From: Alcaligenaceae bacterium
Lineage (GTDB): Bacteria > Pseudomonadota > Gammaproteobacteria > Burkholderiales > Burkholderiaceae_B
Reading direction: 5' to 3'
DNA: 54,591 nucleotides
Assembly (NCBI GenBank): GCA_947380655.1
Contig: CANCRX010000016.1
Span: 1-54,591 of the forward strand
The notes under the pieces were generated by a model that did not search any database, was not told the origin of the DNA, and saw only the letters and a program-made list of their open reading frames with translations. This document shows, in pieces, positions 8,048 through 16,326 of this stretch. Every line of letters starts with the position of its first letter. The first letter of the stretch is position 1. The translations under genes and the position numbers were made by a program.

Positions 8048-9013
8048 TTATTCAGGCGCAATCGCACCTTTGCGCTCCACAATCATCGTGTAGTGCTCAG
8101 GTTGACGATGGCGCTCGAAATTGAACGTTGTGGTTTTGTATGAGTTGCACAAGTCCAGATCGCATCGCGCGATAGCCAGTTCATCACCTGTTGTTGTACA
8201 AGCCGCTACAATTTCTCCACTAGGCGCCACGATAATCGAATTGCCGATCTGATCGACGCCTTCTTCCATGCCGGCTTTAGCGACGCCTACGACCCAGGTG
8301 CCATTTTGATAGGCTCCGGCTTGCATTACGAGTTCATTATGGAAATGTGACAAGGCGTCATGTTCGGGGGCGGGCGGGTTATGAACGGGCGTGTTGTAGC
8401 CGATAAAAATCATCTCGACCGCCTGCAGTCCCATCACACGATAGGTTTCAGACCAGCGGCGATCGTTACAGATCGCCATGCCGAATATTCCTTGTTTATC
8501 CTGCCCATGTGAATCTTTGCCCCAGTCTGCTCTGAAGGTATTGAAGCCAAGGTTGCCTGTTTCGAAATAACGTTTTTCAAGGTGCTGAAAACGACGCCAT
8601 GGCTCGTGCTCAGCATGACCTGGTAAGTGTATTTTGCGATACTTTCCAACAATCTGCCCTGTTTTATCAACAGTGATCGATGTGTTGAAACGGCGCAGTC
8701 GGCCTTGCTCCTCGACGAGTTCTGCATAGCCAAGATAAAAACCGATGCCAAGCGTGCGCGCAGCCTCAAATAATTTCTGTGTGTCTGGACCAGGCATTTC
8801 ACGTTCGTAAAAAGCATCGATATCTTCCTGCTGTTCAAAATACCAGCGTGGAAAAAAAGTGGTGAGTGCCAACTCAGGAAAAACAACCATATCGCAGCCA
8901 TTGCCGCGTGCTTCGCGCATCATTTCCAGCATGCGCGCAACGACTTGCGCGCGCGTGTCTGAAAGGGCGATGGGACCAAGTTGAGCTGCTCCAACGGTAA
9001 TGATGCGTGCCAT
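8048..9013 (-). CDS. N-carbamoyl-D-amino acid hydrolase-like nitrilase-superfamily amidohydrolase
   Basis: Nitrilase-fold enzyme (321 aa). The catalytic triad is visible: Glu47 in FPELAL, Lys127 in KYRKIHLPG, and Cys182 in MAICNDRRW. Sequence around all three, and the length, match N-carbamoyl-D-amino acid amidohydrolases, which release CO2, NH3 and the free amino acid. Compared with that family there is an insertion of about ten residues just before the cysteine (DSHGQDKQ). It is the last gene of a minus-strand operon with an M20 hydrolase and diaminopropionate ammonia-lyase, 48 bases after the former. The most likely substrate is a ureido or carbamoyl compound feeding the lyase, but this is inferred from context. 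Confidence 0.8.
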   Translation of the reverse strand: MARIITVGAAQLGPIALSDTRAQVVARMLEMMREARGNGCDMVVFPELALTTFFPRWYFEQQEDIDAFYEREMPGPDTQKLFEAARTLGIGFYLGYAELVEEQGRLRRFNTSITVDKTGQIVGKYRKIHLPGHAEHEPWRRFQHLEKRYFETGNLGFNTFRADWGKDSHGQDKQGIFGMAICNDRRWSETYRVMGLQAVEMIFIGYNTPVHNPPAPEHDALSHFHNELVMQAGAYQNGTWVVGVAKAGMEEGVDQIGNSIIVAPSGEIVAACTTTGDELAIARCDLDLCNSYKTTTFNFERHRQPEHYTMIVERKGAIAPE

Positions 9014-9061
9014 GTTTGTATTCCCTGATTGAGCTTATTTGCGATTTGATTGTGAAGATTA

Positions 9062-10291
9062 TTATTTAGTCAGTTCAAGCAACGTATGTAATAAAACATT
9101 CGTTCCCGCTTCGAGATGTGCGGGTTCAGTGTGCTCTGCGGCGTTGTGACTGATCCCTTTTACCGAAGGCACAAAGATCATCGCGCTAGGGCAGATCCTT
9201 GCAAGCATTTGTGCATCGTGTCCGGCACCAGAGGTCATCGGAAGTACTGTGTGTCCGAGTTTTTCCGCGGTATCTGCTATGAGTGTTGCAACGTTTTGAT
9301 CAAACTGCACGGGCTCAAAGCGGGCCAGACGGCGCGTTGTGATTTCAACCCCTTCGTCCTGCGCGAGTTGAAGCAGAAAGTCTGCAAAGCGTTGTTCAGC
9401 TGCTTTGAGCAGCGTTTCATCTGTATTGCGCAAATCAACGGTGACAGTCGCTCGTGCGGCGATCACATTGATGAGATTGGGAGACAGCGTCACCGCTCCC
9501 ATGGTCGCGACTTGCGATCCACCCATGTCGCGGGCGATCTGTCGTAAAAAGTGTCCAATGGCGGCAGCACAATAACCTGCGTCATGACGCAAATACATGG
9601 GTGTGGTGCCGGCATGGTTGGATTGTCCGGTAATGGTCACCTCTTGCCATGAGATACCCTGCAGGTCACTGACTGCACCGATTTCAATACCTTCGATATC
9701 CAGAATCGGACCTTGTTCGATATGTAGTTCGACAAAAGCATGAGGTGTGTAAGCGGGCATCGGTGCCTGACCGAGATAGCCAATGTGTTGAAGCTCTTCG
9801 CGCAAGCCTTTGCCATCGATACTTTCTGAGGCGTAGGCTTGCTCCAAAGACATCCCGCCGACGTAGACCAGAGAGCCAAGCATATCTGGATGAAAGCGCG
9901 CACCTTCCTCATTCGTAAACACGCCCACTACGATGGGTCGGCGTGTCGGGGTACCTGTTTCGTTTAACGTGCGGATGACCTCCAAACCTCCCAAGACCCC
10001 GTAATTGCCATCGTAGCGCCCACCGGTGCGCACGGTGTCGATATGCGAACCTGTCATGACGGGCGCGATATTCTCTGTGCCTTTGCGTAACCCAAAGATG
10101 TTGCCGATCGGATCGATACTGATTTCTAGTCCGAGGTCACGCATCCAGCCAACCACCAAGTCGCGACCAATCCGATCCTCCTCGGTCAGTGCCAGTCTGC
10201 AGCAGGCCCCCTCTGTCGTCTGACCAATCAGTGCAAGACTATCAAGGTGCGTCATCAGGCGTTTGCCATCGATCCGGAGGTTTGCGTTCAT
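9062..10291 (-). CDS. M20-family N-carbamoyl-L-amino acid hydrolase / allantoate amidohydrolase
   Basis: Zinc or manganese dependent amidohydrolase of peptidase family M20 (409 aa). Metal-site motifs are in order: GSHIDTVRTGGRYDGNYGVL (His83, Asp94), TNEEGARF (Glu128/129), GQSNHAGTTPM, and SHNAAEHTEP near the C-terminus. DLQGISWQEVTITGQ and the GTTPM loop are typical of the carbamoyl-amino-acid / allantoate / ureidoglycolate hydrolase group rather than aminoacylases. The start overlaps the stop of the ammonia-lyase gene by 4 bases, indicating translational coupling. E. coli pairs a similar M20 enzyme (YgeY) with diaminopropionate ammonia-lyase (YgeX), which supports a functional link. Confidence 0.85.
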   Translation of the reverse strand: MNANLRIDGKRLMTHLDSLALIGQTTEGACCRLALTEEDRIGRDLVVGWMRDLGLEISIDPIGNIFGLRKGTENIAPVMTGSHIDTVRTGGRYDGNYGVLGGLEVIRTLNETGTPTRRPIVVGVFTNEEGARFHPDMLGSLVYVGGMSLEQAYASESIDGKGLREELQHIGYLGQAPMPAYTPHAFVELHIEQGPILDIEGIEIGAVSDLQGISWQEVTITGQSNHAGTTPMYLRHDAGYCAAAIGHFLRQIARDMGGSQVATMGAVTLSPNLINVIAARATVTVDLRNTDETLLKAAEQRFADFLLQLAQDEGVEITTRRLARFEPVQFDQNVATLIADTAEKLGHTVLPMTSGAGHDAQMLARICPSAMIFVPSVKGISHNAAEHTEPAHLEAGTNVLLHTLLELTK

Positions 10292-11505
10292 GATGCCAAT
10301 ACCTCGGCAGCGTCGCGACCGACGACTTGTTTGTAAATCACCGGATCGGTGTCGCCTTCGCTTCCGAGCAGCAGTACCCGGGAGTTTGCATCGAGTCCGA
10401 GAGTCTGTCGGATGTCTGCATGATCGCGTGCGGCGAGCAGGGCGCCAAGACCCACCCCACCTGTTTCACCAGCAACAATCGCCTGATCTCCAGCCTGAGG
10501 ATTTGCCAGCAGACGCATGGCATCAAGTGCATATGCATCATCGATCGCCGCACAGGCATTGACGCCTCCTTGTAAAATCGCCCACCCCAGATCTGAGACC
10601 TCACCACAGGCAAGTCCTGCCATGACGGTATCGAGCGAGCCATCCACGACGACTTGTTTACCTGCTTCGAGACTGCGGAACACGCAATCTGCCTCGGTAG
10701 GTTCGACCACGATAAAGCGCGGACGTTTATCACTCCACTGCAACCAGAAGTCCGCGCAGACGGCAGCGGCCATTGCTCCGACACCTGCCTGGGCGAACAC
10801 GTGCGTAGGTGGTGCGCTGTTTTTCATTTGTTCCACAATCTCAGCAGCCATCACGCCGTAGCCATGCATGACATCCAGGGGGATGTCGCGATAGCCTGGA
10901 TAGGAAGTGTCGGATACGACAGTCCAGCCTTCTGCTGCGGCCGTTGCTGCAGTATGACGCACAGCGTCATCGTAATTGCCTTTGACTTCACGGACTTCGG
11001 CGCCATAGTGAGCGATGGCGTCGCGTCGTCCCTGACTGACAAACTCGTGCACATAAATCACGCAATGACAACCAAACAAGCGCGCGCCCCAGGCGACCGA
11101 TCGGCCATGGTTGCCGTCGGTCGCGCAAGTCACGGTCGAGGCTTGGATGATGTCTTTGAATTCGCCTGAAAGCAGTTGAGCGGAACTGATCGTGTTGAGG
11201 CCAGTCGCTTTGGCAATGTTCTCGCGCAAAACGTTAGCCACTGCATAGGCACCACCCAGTGCTTTGAAGCTCCCCAGACCAAAACGTCCGCGTTCATCTT
11301 TGTAGTAAATCTTTGCTACACCCATTTCCTTTGCAAGATGATCAAGCTCGAGCAGTGGTGTCGGGGCGTAGCCCGGCCAGCTTGAGATTTCGTTGAGTGC
11401 CGCATCAAAGCTTGCTTGATTCATGACTTGTGCGCGAACTGGTCCGTAAGGTGTAGCGGCTGGCTCGGCATAGTGATTGTGCATTGCTTTTGCTGGGTGA
11501 CTCAT
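10288..11505 (-). CDS. dpaL: Diaminopropionate ammonia-lyase
   Basis: PLP enzyme that converts 2,3-diaminopropionate to pyruvate and two ammonia. The 405 residues match the family. The PLP lysine is K81 in GLGSFKALGGAYAV, the phosphate loop is the glycine-rich ETGGVGLG, and the C-terminal GSEGDTDPVIYKQVVG is typical of DpaL. ATDGNHGRSVAWGA supplies the asparagine loop. It is the first gene of a three-gene minus-strand operon, with the 168 bases upstream shared with a divergent acyl-CoA dehydrogenase. Recognition is good; the natural source of diaminopropionate here (free, or released by the two carbamoyl hydrolases) is inferred. Confidence 0.9.
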   Translation of the reverse strand: MSHPAKAMHNHYAEPAATPYGPVRAQVMNQASFDAALNEISSWPGYAPTPLLELDHLAKEMGVAKIYYKDERGRFGLGSFKALGGAYAVANVLRENIAKATGLNTISSAQLLSGEFKDIIQASTVTCATDGNHGRSVAWGARLFGCHCVIYVHEFVSQGRRDAIAHYGAEVREVKGNYDDAVRHTAATAAAEGWTVVSDTSYPGYRDIPLDVMHGYGVMAAEIVEQMKNSAPPTHVFAQAGVGAMAAAVCADFWLQWSDKRPRFIVVEPTEADCVFRSLEAGKQVVVDGSLDTVMAGLACGEVSDLGWAILQGGVNACAAIDDAYALDAMRLLANPQAGDQAIVAGETGGVGLGALLAARDHADIRQTLGLDANSRVLLLGSEGDTDPVIYKQVVGRDAAEVLAS

Positions 11506-11673
11506 GCTTGTGTAATCTCTGAAGGAGGTGTTGCTAAATTAAAGTTAGTTTGGTTGCGTCTCCGCATTCATCAGTATGCGGCGCGTGTTCTTAACTCTCT
11601 TTAGGCACTAAACGTAATGCTAGGGTAAGCGCACAGTAGTACCATTATCAGATCTTATCTGACAATTGAAATC

Positions 11674-13500
11674 ATGACTTATCGCGCACCCATCGAAGAC
11701 TTTCGTTTTGTTTTCGAGCATATCGCTGGCATGCCTGAGTTGCTAAAACTAGAGGCCTATCGCGCAGTCGAACCAGATCTGGTTGAGGCTGTACTGGAGG
11801 AAAACGCTAAATTCACCGAAGAGGCCATCGCCCCGACAAACTGGGATGGTGATCAACACCCTCCCGTGTATGGCGATGGCGTGGTAAGCATGCCGGATTC
11901 TTTCAAAAAGGCCTTTGGTCATTTTGTAGCAGGTGGCTGGCAGGGCTTACGACACCCTGAGGAATTTGGCGGGCAAGGTTTACCGCGTTTGTTAGCCACG
12001 GCAACAACAGAAAACCTTTACGCTGCAAACGTTGCGTTCTCGTTATGTCCGATGCTGACCGACGGTGTGATTGAGGCATTATTGCTCTCAGGCTCTGACG
12101 AACTTAAACAACGTTATGTTCCGGCCTTGGTCGAGGGTAAATGGACTGGCACCATGAACCTGACTGAGCCTCAGGCAGGTTCTGACTTGTCTATGGTTAA
12201 CGCGCGCGCAGTCCCACAGGCTGACAGCACCTATCGAATTTTTGGACAAAAAATCTACATTACTTTCGGTGAGCATGATCTCGCTGAGAACATCGTTCAT
12301 CTGGTGTTGGCCCGTGTTGCAAATGCTCCGGCCGGAGTCAAGGGCTTGTCGCTATTTGTGGTCCCTAAATTTCTGATCAATGAAGATGGCTCGCTTGGCG
12401 CACGCAATGACGTGTGGTGTGCCTCGATCGAACACAAGTTAGGTATTCATGGCAGCCCAACGGCGGTGCTGCTGTTCGGCGACGGTAAAGGTGCGGTCGG
12501 TGAAGGTGCCATCGGCACGCTGGTCGGCGAGGAAAATCGCGGCCTTGAATATATGTTCATCATGATGAACGCCGCACGTTTTGCGGTCGGTGTGCAAGGT
12601 ATTGGCGTGAGTGAGGCGGCGACGCAAAAAGCGATTGCCTATGCCCGTGATCGCGTGCAAAGCCGTGCGATAGAGGGCTCTGCAGGTCCGGTTGCGATTG
12701 TTCAGCATCCTGATGTTCAGCGCATGCTGACCACCATGCGTGGCCTGACTGAGGCTACACGTGCGATTGCTTGCCTGGCCGCAGCGATTGACGATTTGAG
12801 TGAAGAACACCCTGACGAACAGGTTCGCCGTGAGAATCAGGCGTTGTATGAATTTCTGGTTCCTGTTGTGAAAGGTTTTTCTACAGAGTGTTCGCTCGAG
12901 GTGAGCTCGCTTGGCGTGCAGGTCCATGGAGGTATGGGTTTCATCGAAGAAACGGGCGCAGCACAGTTTTATCGTGATGCGCGCATTCTGACGATTTACG
13001 AGGGCACCACTGCGATTCAGTCAAATGATCTGGTCGGACGTAAAACGCTGCGTGATGCGGGGATGACCGCTTTTTCACTGGAGCGGGCTATGCGTGCAAC
13101 GATCGCTGATCTGGCAAAGGCCAGTAGCACTTGCGCAGAACCACATCGTGCAGGAATCAAACTGATCCATGATCAATTGCTTGCTTCTGTGGATGTCTTT
13201 CACTCTGCGGTGCAATTCGTATTGGATTATGCGAAATCCGCGCCTCGGGCGGTGTATGCTGGAAGTGTGCCTTATTTGATGCTGACCGGTTACGTATTGG
13301 GTGGATGGTTGTTCGCGCGTGCGGCCTTGGTCTGTATGAATGCGTCGCGTGGCACGAGTAACGCGGCATTTATGCAAAACAAATTTTCTACTGCGGTTTT
13401 TTATGCCGGTGCTATGTTGCCTCGTGTGCAGGCGCTTGGTCTTCAGATGCTGCATGGTGCGACGATTGTCGATGCCTTGAACCAATCTGATTTGATATAA
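11674..13500 (+). CDS. Acyl-CoA dehydrogenase with extended C-terminal domain (DmdC-like)
   Basis: FAD-dependent acyl-CoA dehydrogenase of the long (608 aa) type. The N-terminal start MTYRAPIEDFRFVF and the extra C-terminal domain of about 120 residues are typical of the group that includes 3-methylmercaptopropionyl-CoA dehydrogenase. FAD contacts are in NLTEPQAGSDLS (about 162-173) and the catalytic glutamate is in TIYEGTTAIQ. VHGGMGFIEETGAAQFYRDARI is the usual preceding segment. It is monocistronic, divergent from dpaL and 80 bases before a peroxiredoxin gene. EtfBA in this window is the expected electron acceptor. Chain-length preference cannot be read. Confidence 0.9.
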   Translation: MTYRAPIEDFRFVFEHIAGMPELLKLEAYRAVEPDLVEAVLEENAKFTEEAIAPTNWDGDQHPPVYGDGVVSMPDSFKKAFGHFVAGGWQGLRHPEEFGGQGLPRLLATATTENLYAANVAFSLCPMLTDGVIEALLLSGSDELKQRYVPALVEGKWTGTMNLTEPQAGSDLSMVNARAVPQADSTYRIFGQKIYITFGEHDLAENIVHLVLARVANAPAGVKGLSLFVVPKFLINEDGSLGARNDVWCASIEHKLGIHGSPTAVLLFGDGKGAVGEGAIGTLVGEENRGLEYMFIMMNAARFAVGVQGIGVSEAATQKAIAYARDRVQSRAIEGSAGPVAIVQHPDVQRMLTTMRGLTEATRAIACLAAAIDDLSEEHPDEQVRRENQALYEFLVPVVKGFSTECSLEVSSLGVQVHGGMGFIEETGAAQFYRDARILTIYEGTTAIQSNDLVGRKTLRDAGMTAFSLERAMRATIADLAKASSTCAEPHRAGIKLIHDQLLASVDVFHSAVQFVLDYAKSAPRAVYAGSVPYLMLTGYVLGGWLFARAALVCMNASRGTSNAAFMQNKFSTAVFYAGAMLPRVQALGLQMLHGATIVDALNQSDLI

Positions 13501-13539
13501 AGTTATAAGCGAAAATTAGTTTCGTGCCGAACAATTTAA

Positions 13540-13552
13540 GTCCACAATGGAC
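13540..13552 (+). promoter_or_regulatory. Short palindrome upstream of peroxiredoxin gene
   Basis: GTCCA-CAA-TGGAC forms a 5-bp inverted repeat 28 bases before the peroxiredoxin ATG, next to the -10-like CATAAT. It could be an operator, but it is short. Confidence 0.25.
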
Positions 13553-13580
13553 ATAATAAATTTTTGCCAGGAGATACAAC

Positions 13581-14219
13581 ATGTCACTACGTTTAGGCGA
13601 TATCGCCCCAGATTTCGAACAGGACTCTTCCGTTGGCCGCATTCATTTTCATGAATGGCTCGGTGACAGCTGGTGTGTTCTGTTCTCACATCCCGCAGAT
13701 TTCACACCTGTCTGCACAACTGAGCTTGGATTGACCGCTAAACTGTTCAATGAGTTTGCCCAGCGCAATGTCAAGGTACTCGCTTTGTCGGTTGATAGTG
13801 CGTCTTCGCACAACAAGTGGATCCCAGAGATTAACGAGACCCAGGACACGGAAGTTAATTTCCCCATCCTGGCAGACGAGGATCGTAAAGTCTCAACGCT
13901 CTACGACATGATTCATCCTAATGCGAATGCGACCTTGACGGTACGTTCCGTATTCATCATTGATCCAGCTAAAAAAGTCCGTTTGACGCTGACCTATCCA
14001 GCTAGCACCGGACGTAATTTTGATGAGTTGCTGCGTGTGATTGACTCACTGCAGCTGACCGATAGTCATTCTGTGGCGACACCGGCAAACTGGGAAGACG
14101 GCGACGATGTGATCATCGTTCCTTCGTTAAAAGACGAGGCCGTGATCAAACAGAAATTCCCTAAAGGCTATAAAGCAATCCTGCCTTACCTGCGGATTAC
14201 CCCTCAGCCTAATCGTTAA
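13581..14219 (+). CDS. 1-Cys peroxiredoxin (Prx6-type)
   Basis: Thiol peroxidase of 212 residues that reduces H2O2, organic hydroperoxides or peroxynitrite. The peroxidatic cysteine is Cys45 in HPADFTPVCTTEL. No second cysteine follows in the C-terminal region, and the long C-terminal domain (DDVIIVPSLKDEAV, then FPKGYKAILPYLR) is that of the 1-Cys Prx6 group, so it needs an external reductant. The ATG is preceded by AGGAG at good spacing. It is followed by a strong terminator. Confidence 0.93.
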   Translation: MSLRLGDIAPDFEQDSSVGRIHFHEWLGDSWCVLFSHPADFTPVCTTELGLTAKLFNEFAQRNVKVLALSVDSASSHNKWIPEINETQDTEVNFPILADEDRKVSTLYDMIHPNANATLTVRSVFIIDPAKKVRLTLTYPASTGRNFDELLRVIDSLQLTDSHSVATPANWEDGDDVIIVPSLKDEAVIKQKFPKGYKAILPYLRITPQPNR

Positions 14220-14240
14220 TTCTCATTCGTAGTCTGAAGT

Positions 14241-14279
14241 AAAAAGCCATCGCAAATTTTTAATAGGCGATGGCTTTTT
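14241..14279 (+). terminator. Bidirectional intrinsic terminator
   Basis: AAAAAGCCATCGC (14241-14253) pairs with GCGATGGCTTTTT (14267-14279) across a 13-base A/T-rich loop. It serves the peroxiredoxin transcript and, from the other side, the thiamine-diphosphate enzyme gene. Confidence 0.9.
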
Positions 14280-14292
14280 CTTACGTGCACGC

Positions 14293-14348
14293 TATGATCA
14301 ACGCGCAATGATCAACGCGTAATGATCAACGCGTAATGATCAACGCTA
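14293..14348. repeat. Four tandem copies of a 14-bp repeat
   Basis: The unit AATGATCAACGCGT occurs four times head to tail: copies 2 and 3 are identical, copies 1 and 4 differ at one or two positions. Each unit holds the palindrome TGATCA. The array sits between the shared terminator and the stop codon of the thiamine-diphosphate enzyme. Confidence 0.9.
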
Positions 14349-14362
14349 CTGACCGACAAGGC

Positions 14363-15994
14363 TCAGGGCAGGATTGCATCCAGACTGGTGTTGACTTCGA
14401 TGAGGAGGGGTTTGCGCTGACTGATTGCAGATTTGATAACCGCCTCGATATCTTCTTTTGTATTGATCCGTGCAGCCTCCATGCCAAAGCTACGTGCCAA
14501 GTCATAAAAGTCTGGATTGAAAAGTGACGTGCCACTGACGCGGCCAGGGTAGCCACGCTCCTGGTGCAGGCGTATCGAACCATAGCTGCCGTTTTTCGAG
14601 ACCATGAAAATAATGGGTAACTGACGTTCCACGGCGAGAATCATTTCGTTACCGGTCATCAGGAACCCGCCATCCCCCACCATGCAGATTGTTGTGCGGG
14701 TTGGCTCGCGCATTGCGCAGGCTAAGGCTGCGGGAGTGCCATAGCCCATTGCACCCGCGAGAGGTGCCATCAGGCGCTGCCCTGCTTTGAAGGTGAAATG
14801 TCGATAGACCGGCGCCGCAAACGTACCTGCGTCCAGACAGATCGTAGTGTCCAGCGGTGCGTAGTCCATGACCGCATGCACGACTTCAGTAAAGTTCACC
14901 CCTTGCTTGGGCATGCGGTTTGGCCAGGCGGCCCACGACTGGGCATGCCCGCGTAAGGTGTGAAGCCATGCCTGACGAGCGGGGCTGGGGGTAGGTGCTG
15001 CGGTTTGCGTTAAAGCGTTGACTAGACCGACTGGGTCGCAAACAAGTGGAAAGTCTGCCACCGTATCCCAATTAATGATTCGCGAATCCGGATAACAGTG
15101 CAGCAGTGTCTGAGGCGCTTGGGCGTATTTGGGAAAGGCGTAATTCTGTGTGGTGATATCACCCAGGCGCGTGCCCAGTGCAATGATGAAATCACTTTCC
15201 TGCAAAGAGGCCATTTGCGCTGCGGGGTTGGACAGGCCGAGATCCCCTACATAGAGTGGGTCGTCATTGGCAAAGATGTCATGGCGACGGAATGACACCA
15301 TGACCGGGAGCTGCCAGTGGTGCGCAAAAGCGCGCAAAGCCTCGCGGCCGCCTGGGCAATCAAACTCTCCCCCGGCAATCACAACAGGTTTGCTGGCCGC
15401 AGACAGTTTTTGTGTGATGGCAGTCATGGTCTGCGAATCGGGCAGTCCAAACACAGGCGGATGATTAACAAAAGCTGGTTTTTCTACCGTTTGTTGCTGG
15501 ATATCCTCAGGGATCACCAGCACAACTGGGCCAGGAACACCTGAAGTCGCTATCCGGATTGCTTTGAAAGCGGCCTCGGCGAGTTGCTCGGGTGTTTGAC
15601 ATTCGAATACCCATTTTGCAATCGAGCCAAACATTTTTTGATAATCAATTTCCTGAAAGGCTTCGCGCCGCAGGTCGCGTGCCGCAATCTGGCCAATGAT
15701 GAGAATCATGGGAACGGCGTCTTGCTGAGCGGTATGCACAGCAATGGCTGCGTTGGATGCTCCAGGCCCTCTGCTGACTAAGGCAACACCCGGACGGCGG
15801 GTGAGGCGTCCGTCCGCGACAGCCATATAGCCCGCTCCACCTTCGTGGCGACAGGTCACAACATCGATTTTCGGGAAGTCGACTAAGGCATCAAGCAGGC
15901 CGAGATAGCTTTCACCCGGGACCAGAAAGACCCGGTCCATCTTGTGATCGTTGAAAACCTGGAATAAGGCATGGCTGGAGGTAAATGTTTTCAT
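14363..15994 (-). CDS. Thiamine-diphosphate-dependent enzyme, acetolactate-synthase large-subunit-like
   Basis: Three-domain ThDP enzyme of 543 residues. The PYR domain is N-terminal with the cofactor-activating glutamate Glu51 in CRHEGGAGYMA, then a central domain (about 190-320), then the PP domain with GDGGFLMTGNE and the following NGSYGSIR for Mg-ThDP. No regulatory small subunit is adjacent, and there are no ilv neighbours, so biosynthetic acetolactate synthase is unlikely. Relatives include benzoylformate, oxalyl-CoA and sulfopyruvate decarboxylases, and carboligases. It stands alone, with 332 bases upstream that hold the LexA-like box. The reaction is unknown. Confidence 0.8.
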   Translation of the reverse strand: MKTFTSSHALFQVFNDHKMDRVFLVPGESYLGLLDALVDFPKIDVVTCRHEGGAGYMAVADGRLTRRPGVALVSRGPGASNAAIAVHTAQQDAVPMILIIGQIAARDLRREAFQEIDYQKMFGSIAKWVFECQTPEQLAEAAFKAIRIATSGVPGPVVLVIPEDIQQQTVEKPAFVNHPPVFGLPDSQTMTAITQKLSAASKPVVIAGGEFDCPGGREALRAFAHHWQLPVMVSFRRHDIFANDDPLYVGDLGLSNPAAQMASLQESDFIIALGTRLGDITTQNYAFPKYAQAPQTLLHCYPDSRIINWDTVADFPLVCDPVGLVNALTQTAAPTPSPARQAWLHTLRGHAQSWAAWPNRMPKQGVNFTEVVHAVMDYAPLDTTICLDAGTFAAPVYRHFTFKAGQRLMAPLAGAMGYGTPAALACAMREPTRTTICMVGDGGFLMTGNEMILAVERQLPIIFMVSKNGSYGSIRLHQERGYPGRVSGTSLFNPDFYDLARSFGMEAARINTKEDIEAVIKSAISQRKPLLIEVNTSLDAILP

Positions 15995-16156
15995 GTCTGC
16001 TGAAAGGTTAATTTTTCTTTTGAAGACTGAAAATTAGCACAGCTTGCCTCTGCGCGCCTGTGGTTTATTTTCAAAGGAAACCATCCTCGTTTCTCTATGA
16101 AAAAATGGATATGGAGAAACCTTTGTTGTAAAAACCCTGCGGCGCAATAACTGTGC

Positions 16157-16191
16157 TTGCAAACAGTACTGTATGTGTGTACAGTACTGTT
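16157..16191 (+). promoter_or_regulatory. LexA-type operator inside a predicted promoter
   Basis: TACTGTATGTGTGTACAGTA (16167-16186) fits the gamma/betaproteobacterial LexA box CTGT-N8-ACAG exactly and differs from the E. coli consensus only in the centre. It lies in a longer perfect palindrome with 13-base arms (16161-16173 and 16180-16192). On the plus strand TTGCAA (16157-16162) and TACAGT (16180-16185) are spaced by 17 bases, so a bound repressor would cover the promoter. The first plus-strand gene downstream is the 53-residue membrane protein; no convincing minus-strand promoter was seen. The rest of the 332-base gap (15995-16326) holds leader sequence for both sides and no other gene. 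Confidence 0.75.
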
Positions 16192-16241
16192 TATGGAATC
16201 AGTGTTTGCGAAATTTAACAAAATTGATCTCAGCCGATTTT

Positions 16242-16298
16242 GCCGGTTCTAGGTCCCCGGCCACCACCTTCACTTTTAAACGAGTGGAGGTGGTACCT
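16242..16298 (+). promoter_or_regulatory. Structured leader hairpins before the small membrane protein
   Basis: Bases 16263-16273 (ACCACCTTCAC) pair with 16284-16294 (GTGGAGGTGGT), one G-T pair included, over a loop containing AAACGA. AGGT (16251-16254) and ACCT (16295-16298) can extend the stem around a bulge, and GCCGG / CCGGC at 16242-16261 forms an alternative small hairpin. The 3' arm contains the ribosome-binding-like GGAGGTGG. This does not fit any riboswitch I know: only one of the two loops expected of guanidine-II has an ACGR element. Confidence 0.55.
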
Positions 16299-16326
16299 AA
16301 CAAATGAAAAGCACAGGAGTCTCACC

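Noticed and set aside
12439..12927. Long antisense reading frame inside the acyl-CoA dehydrogenase
   Set aside because: It has no recognisable domain or start site and mirrors codon bias of the real gene.
16242..16298. Leader as a guanidine-II (mini-ykkC) riboswitch
   Set aside because: Only one loop has an ACGA and it is not a tight tetraloop; the transporter next door is on the opposite strand.
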